DNA of 64,000 nt from Corydoras sp. C115 (taxonomy: Eukaryota; Chordata; Actinopteri; Siluriformes; Callichthyidae): assembly GCA_019802505.1 (NCBI GenBank), contig JAFMOC010000912.1, positions 1-64,000 of the forward strand, read 5' to 3'. Under the pieces are notes generated by a model that did no database searches, had not been told where the DNA came from, and worked only from the letters and a program-made list of their open reading frames with translations. Both the position numbers and the translations under genes were made by a program. This document shows positions 46,401-57,463 of the stretch, piece after piece. The number at the start of each line of letters is the position of its first letter. Position 1 is the stretch's first letter.

Positions 46401-49400
46401 TCAAAGTGTTTACTACAGTAATTGGACACTTTGGCTTGGATAAGATTTGGGAGAGCGTCTGTGAGAGGTCATTCCAAAGGTGTTTGATTGGGGGGGGGGG
46501 TCAAATTCACCCAAATGCGTCACTGCAGACCCTGCTTTGTGCATTGGGGCCGCATCATCCCAGTACAGAAACCGTTCTCAGCACAGTTGTCCTACATGCA
46601 TGTCTAGGCATTTAATTAAACATTCATTCATTATCCTCCGCTTTATCCTCTATTAGGGTCGCGGTGGGGTTCCCCATGCCCATCCAGGGGAGAAGGTTTC
46701 GGGCGCTGGGCAGATACACCCAGGACAGGGCACCAATCTATCACTGGGCACACACTAACACAGACACACTATATGGGGCAATTTTTGAGAACTCAACTGA
46801 CTTGAACCGTGTTTTTGGACTGTGGGAGGAAACCGGAGATCCCACGCGGACAACATGCAAACTCCACCCAGATGGAGACTCGAACCGGGAATCCCTAGTG
46901 CTGAGAGGCGGACGTGCTAACCACTAAGCCGCCATTTAATTAAACAGTGTGTCCCAATACTTTTGAACACCATGTAGTGATAAGTTATCAAACGCACTCT
47001 TCAGAGGACTGTCCGAGGCAGCTGCAGGTCCCTCAGAGCTTCCGGCCTCCTCGATTTTATAGATCTCATTAACGAACAAGATGCGGCAGTCGTTCAGGGA
47101 GTCGCCGGCGTCCCTGCGAACAGCACAGCGCAGTTATGTTATTCGAACCCAGATTCGCCGCGCGAATGGAAAACGGGTCCATCATACGGCGGCGACGTCG
47201 TCCACCTACCCGAGGAGGATTCTGCCGAAAATCTCTTTCTGGGTGCGCGTCTCCCTCCTCCTCTGGATCTGGGCATCGTACCAGTAGCCGCGCTCTTTGG
47301 GCTCGTCCGGGTTGTAATTCACCATGACGATCATGCCTTCCTCTAACTGGTGCCACTGGTAGACGGTGCGCGCACGTGGGCGAACATCCTTTCCCTGCAG
47401 CTGCACCACGCCGTTCTCCGGATAGCTGGAACAGAGAAGCGGTTTGTACGGAGCTGAAAAGAACGAGACGGCTCAGCGACAAAGCCACAGCGGGGACGGC
47501 GCGGAGCGAGCGCTTTGATCCGGCCGCACGTCGGGCTCCGAGGATGAATAGAGTCCAAAACGGGAGGATTACTCTGCATCCCAACCATAAAAGAACGGAA
47601 CAATATTCTTATCCTGATATCAGCAGCATGATGAACTACGTTTGGGAATAGAGTATAATTAGTCCTGTTAAATTTCCATGGGTTTTATAGTTTAACACCC
47701 CGTACACTCTTCGGTTCTTTACAGGGCAAGAGAGGTTAGGCATCTAGATGTCGATGCTCATTTAATTTATATTTGGAACTCATGGGTTTTATAGAATCAG
47801 AATATCTTATATATTTAGGTGCCATACTTTCGGTGTCACATACTAAAATTTACACAAATAAAGAGATGTAAAGACAGCACTATAATTTACATTTCATTCA
47901 TTCATTATCTCCAGCTTTATCCTCTATTAGGGTCGCAGGGGGGGGGGTTCCCCATACCCATCCAGGGGAGAACGTTTCGGGCGCTGGGCAGATACACCCA
48001 GGACAGGGTGCCAATCCATCACTGGGCACACACTCACTCACACAGACACACTATATGGGGCAATTTGGAGAATTCAATCGACTTGATCCATGTTATTGGA
48101 CTGTGGGAGGAAACCGGAGAACCCAGAGGAAAACACACGGACAAGGGGAGAACATGGAAACTACACCCAGATGGGGATTCGAACCGGGAATGTCTAGCGC
48201 CGAGAGGCGAACGTGCTAAACCACTAAGCCACCGTGCCACCCTATAATTTACAATTTACAAAAATTTTGAAAGAAAAAAAAAAAGAATTTATTATATTAT
48301 AGCAAACTTAACCCGTTTTCTTACTAAAAGTCTCAAATTTAATATACCGTGCTTTGTTCGCGCTCCAAGGCCATCGGGTATAAAGCATCCGAGTAAAAGC
48401 AGTTCACAGTTCTATTGGCAACCAGACTAAGGAACGGCCAATAGAACTGTGAACTGCTTTTACTCGGACGATTTCCACCTACATACACACCGCACGGCAT
48501 CCACATTCACCCTCTTCCATACCCTCCTCATATTTTATATTTTTATATTTAAAATCTTTCAAATTTATTGTATACTTTCTTCTTACATTTGTAAATATCG
48601 CTTTTTTTTTGCACAGTTGTGGGCACTTGCTCATAAGTTTTTCCACTCATCATTACCCCAGTACTAGTTGATGTGACAATAAAAATCGTTGTATGAATGA
48701 GGTTCAGCTAAAAGCATCACAGGGTTCATTTCTTTCAGACCCCGGGGCCACACTGCATGAGGTTAACAGGAAGTTGACTCCCAACACACACATTAAGGGG
48801 AAAGCCATGCACTTAAGACTTCACTGCTCAACGACTTTAAGGTTACACTTAATTATATAAACACATTAAAACGACTCACTCTTCATATTTGATGTGATAC
48901 AGAACGTCCTCGTCCCCGTCCGTTTCCATGGCTTCCTTATCGGCGCTCTTCTTTGTGACGTTCAAAATCTGTGCTTCGAACCAAGCGCCCATGTTTAAAT
49001 CTCGTGCGTCCACGAATTCATTTATCTGGAAATGAGACGCACCGAACACAAAGCCAAGTCGTCAGTCGTTCCGCACAACCGAACTAATTAATATTTCTTT
49101 CATCTGAAACCGTGGATGACGCTTTGCTTCGATACAGAATGTGTTAAACGTTTTAAAAAAAAAACACTGCCGTTTATTTCCTGTAATGCATCTGGAGTCA
49201 CATACTTCCTTCCACATAATGGACAAAAGCTGTATGTTAGCATGACTAATATGTTCGACTATGCACTGGGCATAAATCACCACGTCAAAATTCCCCAGAT
49301 GACCTTCTGAACCGGACGCCATTTTGAGGCACTTAACCGGAGCAGAATCGTGTGACTGGTGGTACTTTACGCGTCGTTTACTAATGAGGGACGCACCACG

Positions 49401-50101
49401 TCCGAGGTCGTCTGGTGATCAGTTTAGTAATTGATTTTGGCCACAGCCTTAGTTCACAGCGCGACAGGCTCACTAAGGGTTCGTACGATTAATCGTGTCG
49501 ATCCAATCGGCCAATAGATACTGATCGAATGAATAACAAATCAAGGTCATAGGACAGCAATGTACCTTGTACAATCCAAACCCAGGGTCGACCAGGTCAC
49601 TCTGGGTGGAGGTTCCAGCACTCGCCGGCTCACACTCCTCGTGGGTGGAGTTCTTATCCGACTCACTCTGGCCAGAACCGCAGCCGGAGTCCGAGTCAGA
49701 CAGCTCCCCCTCTTTGTCTTTGGGCAGGGAGACTGGGGTGGGAGGAGCCTGTCGCACAAGCAGCTGCACTATGTCATTGAGGCCGACGTTGTAGTCGAAA
49801 ATGGTGTGACCATCTTCCATCTGAAACAAACAACAACACGTTTGAAGTTCAAAGAAACAAAGCAATAAACGCTTCACAGCAATAAAATCACAGCGACGTT
49901 GTAGCTCGGCGTCATTCGGATTTGGGGAGAACAAGTGAAGTCACAAACCTGCTTGCCTCTGTAAAAGAGCCTCTGTCTCTCGGGTTCCACACTGAAGAGC
50001 TCGGTGATTCGAACCCTCAACTCATCCACCTTTGTGAGTTTCGACAAGGAGTCGATTCGGTGCGTCTCCTTGCCGTCCATGGTGCGTACCTGGATCCACA
50101 T
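42658..50101 (-). CDS. uhrf1: UHRF1, multidomain E3 ubiquitin ligase and hemimethylated-DNA reader (16 coding exons, 780 aa)
   Basis: This nuclear protein reads hemimethylated CpG and H3K9me, ubiquitinates histone H3 and recruits DNMT1 for maintenance methylation. Exons are 50101-49949, 49820-49566, 49025-48880, 47425-47210, 47113-46998, 46350-46164, 46010-45887, 45803-45696, 45600-45496, 44962-44856, 44521-44359, 44256-44119, 44041-43924, 43822-43662, 43405-43307 and 42804-42658. They total 2343 nt, divisible by three and ending in TGA. Domains in order are UBL (1-76), tandem Tudor (about 137-290), PHD (about 297-366), SRA (about 400-575), a basic linker and RING (711-749). Length is close to the human protein (793 aa). 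All introns are GT-AG except the one after 43924, which uses GC. Upstream, an acceptor at 50112 shows that a noncoding exon exists. Confidence 0.97.
43662..44041 (-). CDS. uhrf1: UHRF1 exons 13-14 (polybasic linker), joined by a GC-AG intron
   Basis: Exons are 44041-43924 and 43822-43662. They encode an acidic then basic linker (EKENKNEEEIEETPSKGKRK, then EEKLSPVKKTPKKMKVE), the region equivalent to the polybasic stretch that contacts the Tudor groove. The donor reads ACGG|GCAAGT, a classic GC donor. Splicing there keeps phase (G|TG gives Val) and gives SETVENQ. The short intron (101 nt) holds a run of C/G. Confidence 0.9.
44119..45803 (-). CDS. uhrf1: UHRF1 exons 8-12 (SRA domain)
   Basis: Exons are 45803-45696, 45600-45496, 44962-44856, 44521-44359 and 44256-44119. 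The SRA domain flips 5-methylcytosine out of the duplex. [40 protein letters not shown] and GNRYDGIYK are diagnostic. The NKR finger is N489-K490-R491, the same numbering I recall for human. FLVWRYLLRRNDDEPAPWTK closes the domain. Confidence 0.96.
45887..46350 (-). CDS. uhrf1: UHRF1 exons 6-7 (PHD finger)
   Basis: Exons are 46350-46164 and 46010-45887. The PHD cysteines are visible in CKHCKDDPKKTCRWCNCRVC, CDECDMAFHTYC and WYCPEC. The finger reads the unmodified H3R2 end of the histone tail. The ASEVVLAGEKLKESKKKAKM linker follows. Confidence 0.96.
46383..46978. mobile_element. Fragment of a fish-common DNA element, split by a SINE
   Basis: GGACACTTTGGCTTGGAT, GAGAGGTCATTCCAAAGG and GTGTCCCAATACTTTTG are phrases I recall from an abundant fish DNA-transposon family (TIR-like end at the right). 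The SINE at 46623-46932 interrupts it. It lies between UHRF1 exons 5 and 6. Confidence 0.55.
46623..46932 (-). mobile_element. SINE with 14-bp target duplication
   Basis: CATTTAATTAAACA occurs at 46609-46622 and 46933-46946. It is nested in an older element. Confidence 0.92.
46998..49025 (-). CDS. uhrf1: UHRF1 exons 3-5 (tandem Tudor domain)
   Basis: Exons are 49025-48880, 47425-47210 and 47113-46998. INEFVDARDLNMGAWFEAQI and YPENGVVQLQGKDVRPRART belong to the tandem Tudor module that binds H3K9me2/3. VNYNPDEPKERGYWYDAQIQ and DSLNDCRILFVNEIYKIEE complete it. A SINE (47892-48241) with a 12-bp target duplication sits in the intron between exons 3 and 4. Confidence 0.95.
47892..48241 (-). mobile_element. 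SINE with 12-bp target duplication
   Basis: CTATAATTTACA occurs at 47880-47891 and 48242-48253; the element is full length. Confidence 0.92.
48361..48695 (+). mobile_element. Non-LTR 3' fragment with inverted 5' portion
   Basis: From 48437 the plus strand reads into GTGGGCACTTGCTCATAAG and GTGACAATAAAAATCG, a LINE 3' UTR related (in the other orientation) to 54855-54935. The sequence left of it repeats the same stretch inverted: 48388-48419 is the perfect reverse complement of 48437-48468 (32 bp, 17-nt loop). Confidence 0.65.
49566..50101 (-). CDS. uhrf1: UHRF1 exons 1-2 (UBL and phosphodegron-like linker)
   Basis: Exon 50101-49949 starts MWIQVRTMDGKETHRIDSLS and ends FYRGKQ. Exon 49820-49566 continues MEDGHTIFDYNVGLNDIVQL. 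Together they form the ubiquitin-like domain, followed by the conserved SDSDSGCGSGQSESDK linker. The start is fixed by the MWIQVR signature just inside an acceptor (TTTATAG at 50112). The exon between acceptor and ATG leaves 10 nt of 5' UTR. Confidence 0.96.
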
Positions 50102-50111
50102 TGCAGCAGCC

Positions 50112-52329
50112 CTATAAAAAAAAAAAAAAAATCTTTATATTTATATACACATTTCTAGTAAGTGTGTAACTCGACTACACTGCACACCGAACGTTTCACA
50201 ATCGTCTTAAAGCAGATTCACAGCAGAATGTTTTTTTTTTGTCTGATGGAAGTTGATGAAAATGTTCACGTCAAAGACCAAAGAGCCGTGTTTATTTACC
50301 CACATTAGGATTGAATTGACCAATCGGGTCATATAAAGACGTCCTTTAAGTCCCGGATGCAGACGAAGCACTAAGAAACTATTTAAAATCACCGTGTGGT
50401 TTAAAGACACCACTGCTCTTGTGATGCTTCCTCACTGAGGAGGTCCTGAACTTGCATCTCTAATCTTTAACATGCAGTCCCCAATTCAACAGTTGTTTAT
50501 CCAAACACCAACAGACCAATAACAATCCTACATTCATTTTTAACACCGACTTAATGTGGGTGCGAGTTTGAACAGAGTTTGGCGTGTATACACACACACA
50601 CAGCACGTTTTTACAATTTTACAACAATTTACTATTAATAAAGACTTCACATCAAAGCTAGCAGGTCAGGTCACCTTCAGGTCCCCGAACCCATGCAGGA
50701 CTCTATGACCGGCATGAGACAATTAGCGTTGAAGCTTTAGATTATTGTTTACACATGCTAAAATACACACAGTAGATCAGCAGGCAGTACGTTTACAATA
50801 AAAAAACATATAACGGGATACGTGTCTGAGTCAGTACGTGTTTGGGACATGCGTGTACCTCTCTGGCGCCTTAAAATGTAGTTACATTGAGGCCCCATAG
50901 GAGATCCTAGCCTATACCTTAGTGGCTTAATGGACAGAACTGAACTTCTATCGTTCCTTTATTTGACAACGTAGTTTGTAGACTGTGCGTTTAGTAGATC
51001 AGAAAACGTGTCATGATTTAGATCACAAAACACAGATCGCGTCAAACTTTGGAACGTCGAGATGAACTCGAATCCACGTCCTTCTTCATCGATCTGGCTC
51101 ACCGAGGTTCGCCTCATCGAATATGTGACCCTTAGAGTCACATTAACCTTAATTTTGATAAAAGCAAACGTCACAAAGACTTTGGCGCCTTTCCCGAAGT
51201 CAACCTGCACCTGCGAGCCCCAGTGAGACGGTGACCCAAAACAGGGAGGATGTCTACGTCACCTATATACCTGCAAAACAAGATGCGTCAAAGATGGGGA
51301 CGGTGTGGTGACGTGTACATTATTCTTACGGATTTGAGTGAAAACGTGTCGTGTCTACATCACTCATGTACATCAGAACTACTCATTTAACTCAAATATT
51401 TACAAAAACAGAACTTTAACTCAACTAAAAAGCCTCTTTCGGTTTGGTCCCTTTTCACAAAGCGCCCGCTGTGACGGCGGAAACGGCTTTGGCGCCCCCC
51501 TGCGCCCGCAGCAGGAACAGCAGATAAACACTGCACCCGATTAAACCAACCACCGGCAATAAAGTCTGTTTAATGGCGTAAAGCGTTAGTCACTCACGCC
51601 ATTTCAAATCCGGTGCTCTATATAGTGCGTAATTCGCATCTTGTGCGAAACTCGCGCATGTTTAACCTCAAATAACGCGCATCATACAGTTTAAGTGATT
51701 TTATTGTTTTAAGGCATTGTTCACAAAGCACACTAAGGCAGGCTCGGGTACCTGAGCTCGGCGTGCTTAGACGACCGTCTCCGATTAACATTAATTAACA
51801 TCAGATGTGTTGATTATAAAGCGTTCCGAAGGCGTTTAAGCCAAAGGTGAACTACTGAGGCGGTTCGACAGCGCGTTACGCCTGCGCCGGAGTAAATAGT
51901 GCCTTATAAAGTGCAGTTTTATTAACGACGCCAGCAAATACACAATTATTATGAGTATGATGAGCAGTCGGTTTGTATGACGTCAAGCCCCTGAGGTAAA
52001 TCTGAGGTAAACGATTTAAGAAATATGAAGTTGTTGTAAAAAAAAAATAAATAAAAAAAAAAAAAACACAACGAGATGCCGGAAGTTTTTGTTTTTTAAA
52101 ATGTCACAGCCGATAAAGAGTCATGACAAATAAAATAAAATAAAAAGTTTAAACACAGGAAAAATACTAGTCGAATTTCACCGGACACCCTGCAAACATC
52201 CCACACTGCCTTTTAAATAGGATCTTTTTTTTCACAGAGACTTTACAGTTACCTATTTCCACACGTCCTTCGCAAACAAGAAAACAAGCCGTCGCCTTTT
52301 TTGTGTTGTTGTTGTTGTTGTGATTTATT
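50112..52329. other. UHRF1 5' intron
   Basis: Between the acceptor at 50112 and the CpG island the sequence is largely unique. It has poly-A patches (52038-52066) and no listed SINE, in contrast to the flanks. No coding frame is supported. Confidence 0.6.
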
Positions 52330-52640
52330 ATATTTCTTCCCCTCGAAGCCGCTTCACTTCAGAACCTCCCGAACCGAAGCCGCCGAGTCCCCGCTTCTAC
52401 AACCGCCGACGCTTTCCCTCGTGCCCGAACGCACGCCGCGCCTCCCATTGGACGCCGTGCGTCGCGGGTCGCCCTCCCATTGGCCCGCCCGCCCGTCACT
52501 CGCCACTCTGACCGGGGCCTCGGGCTCAGCGCGCGAAACCGAGATCCCGTCGCAGCACGTGCCCGAGCGAGAGTCCTATCGCGGGATTATGCAAATCAGC
52601 GGGGTTTCGGAGCGGGGCTGGGGGGGGGGTGCACGCCCTT
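52330..52640 (-). promoter_or_regulatory. uhrf1: CpG-rich presumed UHRF1 promoter
   Basis: This CpG-rich block lies 2.2 kb upstream of the UHRF1 start codon. ATTGG at 52447-52451 and 52479-52483 gives two minus-strand CCAAT boxes exactly 32 bp apart. GCGCGAAA at 52531-52538 is a perfect E2F octamer. UHRF1 is known as an S-phase, E2F-driven gene, which fits. The noncoding first exon should start just left of 52447. Confidence 0.7.
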
Positions 52641-53035
52641 CGGTGTTATGACCGAAGGTCCAGAGAGTCGATTCCGTGTCCGATTCATTTAGCCCACCAG
52701 CGCAATAAATGGTAGAACTGGGGAATCGGTTCAGGATTCAAGATTCAAGAAAATTTTTAATTATCATTAATATCACGTGTTACATGAGATAGGAACGAAA
52801 TTATGGGTCACGGAGCCCGATTACCCTGTTATTTTATTTACTTATTTATTTGTTTATTTGTTTGTTTTTAATTAAAAATTTTATTTGGAAGAAGAAATGA
52901 GAATTACACATATCGCTATGTGAAATGTGAAATATAATATAGTATACCACTATGAATATATATAATGTATATAATATACCACTTCAAATATAAGTAAAAT
53001 ACAGAATATTTAACTATAAATATAATATATAGATG
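52640..53035. other. Intergenic, LINE tail relic
   Basis: TTCAAGATTCAAGAAAATTT and ACATGAGATAGGAACGAAAT at 52737-52803 resemble an inverted LINE 3' end; the rest is AT-rich. Confidence 0.4.
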
Positions 53036-53217
53036 GGTGGCACGGTGGTTTGGCATGTTCTCCTCTCAGCGCTAGGGATTCCCGGTTCGAATCCCCATCT
53101 GAGTGGAGTTTCCATGTTCTCCCCGTGTCTATGTGGGTTTCCTCCGGGTTCCCCGGTTTCTTCCCGCAGTCCAAAAACATGGATCAAGTCAATTGAGTTC
53201 TCCAAATTGCTCCATAT

Positions 53218-53261
<44 letters not shown>

Positions 53262-53371
53262 TGAGTGAGTGAGTGAGTGTGTGCCTAGCGATGGATTGGC
53301 GTCCTGTCCTGGGTGTATCTGCCCAGCGCCCGAGACGTTCTCCCCTGGATGGGCATGGGGAACCCCCCCCC
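53036..53371 (+). mobile_element. SINE, plus half of an inverted pair
   Basis: Ends in its C run and is joined directly to a minus-strand copy. The internal GT stretch is expanded (53220-53262). Confidence 0.88.
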
Positions 53372-53664
53372 CATTCATCCATCCATTATCTTCCGCTTTA
53401 TCCTCTATTAGGGTCGGGGGTGGGGTTTCCCCATGCCCATCCAGGGGAGAACGTCTCGGGCGCTGGGCAGATACACCCAGGACAGGACGCCAATCTATCG
53501 CTGGGCACGCACTCACACACACACACACACTCTATATGGGGCAATTTTGAGAATTCAATTGACTTGATCCATGTTTTTGGACTGCGGGAGGAAACCGGAG
53601 AACCCGGAGGAAACCCACACAGACACAGGGAGAACATCCAAACTCCACCCAGATGGGAATTCGA
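53372..53664 (-). mobile_element. SINE, minus half of an inverted pair
   Basis: Lies tail to tail with the copy at 53036-53371 and is truncated before its head, where a short (TA)n tract follows. Confidence 0.88.
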
Positions 53665-54406
53665 TATATATATATATATATATAGTAGTGTAGAATAGAA
53701 TGTATATAAATATAGAATATAAAATATAGATATTTTCGTTCGTTCTGGTCCGAAGGTGCTGACTTTGTAAAAGGGTTATATAGTCAGTAGTTTAGCGAAC
53801 ATCTAAACGATTCAACTCCCAGTAACGAAACATCTGCCCGAAGTCCGGAGTCGAGTCCGTGTCCGATTCATTTACCCCCCCCCACCCCCCCCCCCCCCCC
53901 CCCCCCCCCCCCGCGCGCGCTGGGTGGTAGAACTGGGGAATCGGTTCGTTCTTGTCCGACTTTATAAAAGTGTTATAAAGAATCAGTAGTTTAGCGAACA
54001 TCTTAAAAAAAACGATTATATATTCATTCAACTCCCATTAACGACACAATTCTACTGTTGGATTATTAAAAATAAAACAGTCATAGTGTTCCATATGGAA
54101 TAACTGCCATTAGTTTAAAAATAAATAAATAAATAAAAACATTCACTAGGCGTACAGTGGAGACACGCCTCCTGCATTCTGATTGGCTGTTGATCTGTGT
54201 ATTCATGCCATTGCGCGCGGGGTGGGTGGAGCTCCGAAGCCGTTGGCGGGAGATTATAGGATTTGGCTTCGGTCCAAACGGCACAGCGCATCCAACTAAA
54301 TGTGATAGTTTTACAATTTTAATATTAAAGTTCTGATTCCACAGTGTCGGCGGATACGAACCGTTTCCCTCATTTACACGCTTCAGAATTTAGTTTAAAA
54401 TATTTA
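53665..54406. other. Intergenic, with an internal diverged duplication
   Basis: GGTAGAACTGGGGAATCGGT and TAGTTTAGCGAACATCT phrases occur near 52702, 53786, 53926 and 53991, pointing to local duplications of non-SINE sequence. A C run with GCGCGCGC is at 53875-53920. Confidence 0.6.
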
Positions 54407-54756
54407 GGGCAGCACGTTGGATTAGTGGTTTGGCATGTTCTCCTCTCAGCGCTAGGGATTCCCGGTTCGAATCCCCATCTGGGTGGAGTTTCCATGTTCT
54501 CCCCGTGTCTGCGTGGGTTTCCGCCGGGTTCTCCGCTTTCCTCCCACAGTCCAAAAAACATGGATCAAGTCAATTGAATTCTCCAAATTGCCCCATATAG
54601 AGTGTGTCTGTGTGAGTGAGTGTGTGCCCAGCGATGGATTGGCATCCTGTCCTGGGTGTATCTGCCCAGCGCCCGAGATGTTCTCCCCTGGATGGGCATG
54701 GGGAACCCCACCGCGACCCTAATAGAGGATAAAGCGGGAGAAAATGAATGAATGAA
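54407..54756 (+). mobile_element. Full-length SINE
   Basis: Complete from GGGCAGCACG to (GAAT)n with no C-run expansion. Confidence 0.9.
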
Positions 54757-54854
54757 CATTTAGTTCGGTACTCAGAGCCACGTGTCACGTTGCTGTATGT
54801 TTAAGTTTGAAGCACACTTGCTAGAGTTTACTTAAGTGCACTTCAAGGATTCAA

Positions 54855-54938
54855 GGGTTTGTATTATTGTCACGTCACCTGGTACAGCCAACGAGCAAGT
54901 GCCCACAACTGTGCAAAAAAAGCATTATTTACAAATAT
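54855..54938 (-). mobile_element. Non-LTR 3' tail fragment
   Basis: TGTATTATTGTCACGTCACC and GCAAGTGCCCACAACTGTGC are the reverse complement of the tail found at 48600-48695. It served as insertion site for the SINE at 54951. Confidence 0.5.
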
Positions 54939-54950
54939 AAGAAAGAAAAT

Positions 54951-55306
54951 TCATTCATCCATTATCTTCCGCTTTATCCTCTATTAGGGTCGGGGGGGGG
55001 GGGGGGTGTTCCCCATGTCCATCCAGGGGAGAACGTTTCGGGCGCTTGGCAGATACACCCAGGACAGGGGGGCAATCTATCACTGGGCACACACTCACTC
55101 ACACACACACTCTACATGGGGCAATTTGGAGAACTCATTTGACTTGATCCATGTTTTTGGACTGTGTGAGAAAACCAGAGAACCCGGAGGAAAGCCACGC
55201 AGACACGGGGAGAACATGGAAACTCCACCCGGATGGGGATTCGAACCGGGAATCCCTAGCGCTGAGAAGCGAACATGCTAAACCACTAAGCCACCGTGCC
55301 GCCCAG
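54951..55306 (-). mobile_element. SINE with 12-bp target duplication
   Basis: AAGAAAGAAAAT is at 54939-54950 and 55307-55318. The insertion site is the end of a non-LTR 3' fragment (GCAAGTGCCCACAACTGTGC) at 54855-54935. Confidence 0.9.
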
Positions 55307-55325
55307 AAGAAAGAAAATATACATT

Positions 55326-55904
55326 TATTCATACATTATCACCCGCTTTATCCTCTATTAGGGTTGCGGGGGGGGGGGGGGGGGGGTTCACCCATTGGCC
55401 CCATGATCCAGGGGGAGAACGTCTCGGGGCGCTGGGCAGATACCACCCAGGACAAACGCCAATCCATCGCTGGGCACACACTCATAACACCACACAGACA
55501 CACTCTATATGGGGCAATTTGGAAAACTTTTTTCAAATGGGGGAACTTGATCCATGTTTTTGGACTGTGGGGGGGGGGGGGGGGGGGTTCCCCATGCCCA
55601 TCCAGAAAAACCGGGGGAAGGGTTTTGGGGAGAACGTCTCGGGTGCTGGGCAGATACACCCAGGACAGGACGCCAATCCATCGCTGGGCACACACTCATA
55701 CACACACACACACTCTATATGGGGCAATTTGGAAAACTCAATTGACTTGATCCATGTTTTTGGACTGTGGAAGAAACCAGAGAACCCGGAGGAAACCCAC
55801 GCAGACACGGGGAGGACATGGAAACTCCACCCGGATGGGGATTCGAACCGGGAATCCCTAGCGCTGAGAGGAGAACATGCTAAACCACTAAGCCACCGTG
55901 CCGC
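55326..55904 (-). mobile_element. Rearranged SINE with internal duplication
   Basis: A tail and C/G run (55367-55387) are followed by a partial core, then a second G run (55569-55587) and a second 3' half leading into a full head. The right flank repeats the CCCAGAAGAAAGA of the previous copy, so this arose partly by tandem duplication. Confidence 0.82.
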
Positions 55905-56734
55905 CCAGAAGAAAGATTTAATTTGAAATAAATTTAAAATATAAAAATTGAAAATATAAAATATGAGAAATGTATGGAAGAGTTGAGTAAAGTGAGTCCT
56001 CCTTATTTCACTCAAAGTCAAAGTGCACTTCATTCTGACCCTGAGTGTCTGCATGTCATTCATACTAAACACACTCAGTAGGTGACCTACGCAGGGCGCG
56101 TGTGTGTGTTTGAGACTCGAACCCGCGCACTGAACGCTCTTCCTTCTTCCTGCTTCTAAGAAAGTCTCCCGAACTGTTGCATCCACATTTAAAGGTATGT
56201 TTCTGACCGCACGGCTTCGGTATTTCTGTCCAGCTGTTTAAAGATGACAGTCTTTAGTCGGATTGTATTTTATTTAAGCGTCTGATGGATAAACTCTATT
56301 ATTTAATGGTAATAATAACTTGGAAAACTGGGATTAATAAACACGTATTATGATGACGATCAGGGTCAAAGTACATTTTTTAATATAAGTTAATATATAT
56401 TTAATATATGTCCAGTTTGCAAGATAAGTTCCACGTTAACTTATAAAAGCTGCTGATGATGCTGATTATAATTGAGTTTTCTTTGCATTTCTTATTTGGT
56501 GAACAGAATATTAAAGGCACCTCTTAATGAATAAATACACGAGTTCTGATTCAGTCCATTGTTACAGAAATATAAAACCCAAAACTGAATGTCCTCTGTT
56601 TATGGAAGGCCATATGGAGCAAAGAAATAGTTATTTAAGGGGGTTATTTACTAAACACGCTGTGCATTTTGGAAAATTCGATGCTTACAAACTTAATAGG
56701 CAATAGTTTGGGGAAGACCCATTTTTGTTTCCAT
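55905..56734. other. TICAM1 upstream region, mostly unique
   Basis: Contains the candidate donor at 56194 and AT-rich sequence. It may include the TICAM1 promoter, but no motif stands out. Confidence 0.5.
56150..56194 (+). other. ticam1: Possible TICAM1 noncoding first-exon end
   Basis: A good 5' splice site, AAAG|GTATGT, occurs at 56194/56195 in repeat-free sequence 1.27 kb upstream of the acceptor at 57463. This is only a candidate donor for the untranslated first exon; its 5' end is not defined. Confidence 0.3.
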
Positions 56735-57357
56735 CCATCCATCCATTATCTTCCGTTTTATGCTCTATTAGGGTCGCGGCGGGGGAGGGGGGGGGTTCCC
56801 CATGCCCATCCAGGGGAGAACGTTTCGGGCGCTGGGCAGATACACAGGACGCCAATCCGTCGCTGGGCACACACTCACTCACACAAACCCACTCTATGTG
56901 GGGCAATTTGGAGAACTCAATTGACTTTGAGCCATGTTTTTCTCCGGAATGCCCACCCACAGGGGAGAACATGGAATCTTCACCCGCTGGGATTCGAAGA
57001 ATACCCTAGTGCTGACAGGGATGCCTATATATATATATCGCTGGGCATTCACTCATCTCCCGCTTTAACCTATATTGGGGTCGCGGGGGGCGGGGGGGTG
57101 CTTCCCCATGCCCATCAAGGGGAGAACGTTTCGGGCGCTGGGCAGATACACCCAGGAAAGGGCGCCAATCTATCGCTGGGCCCACACTCACTCACACACT
57201 CTATATGGGGCAATTTTGGAGAATTCAATTGACTTGAACCCAGAGGAAACCCACGCGGACACGGGGAGGACGTGGAAACTTCACCCAGATTGGGATTCAA
57301 ACCGGGAATCCCTAGCGCTGAGAGGAGAACATGCCAAACCACCAAGCCACCGTGCCC
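56735..57357 (-). mobile_element. Two damaged SINE copies upstream of TICAM1
   Basis: 56735-57005 is degenerate in its core; 57049-57357 retains the head. Both lie between the candidate noncoding donor (56194) and the TICAM1 coding exon. Confidence 0.82.
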
Positions 57358-57463
57358 CCCCCCTTTTTTGTTTCATCATGACAAAAATTGCCTATAAGGG
57401 CAATGCCGATGTGAAAAATGTTTATTTATCTATTATTTTATTTATTTTATTTTTTTAATGCAG

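Noticed and set aside
50959..51544. Short frames in the UHRF1 5' intron
   Set aside because: No similarity to UHRF1 or any family I know, and no splice sites that keep phase with the first coding exon.
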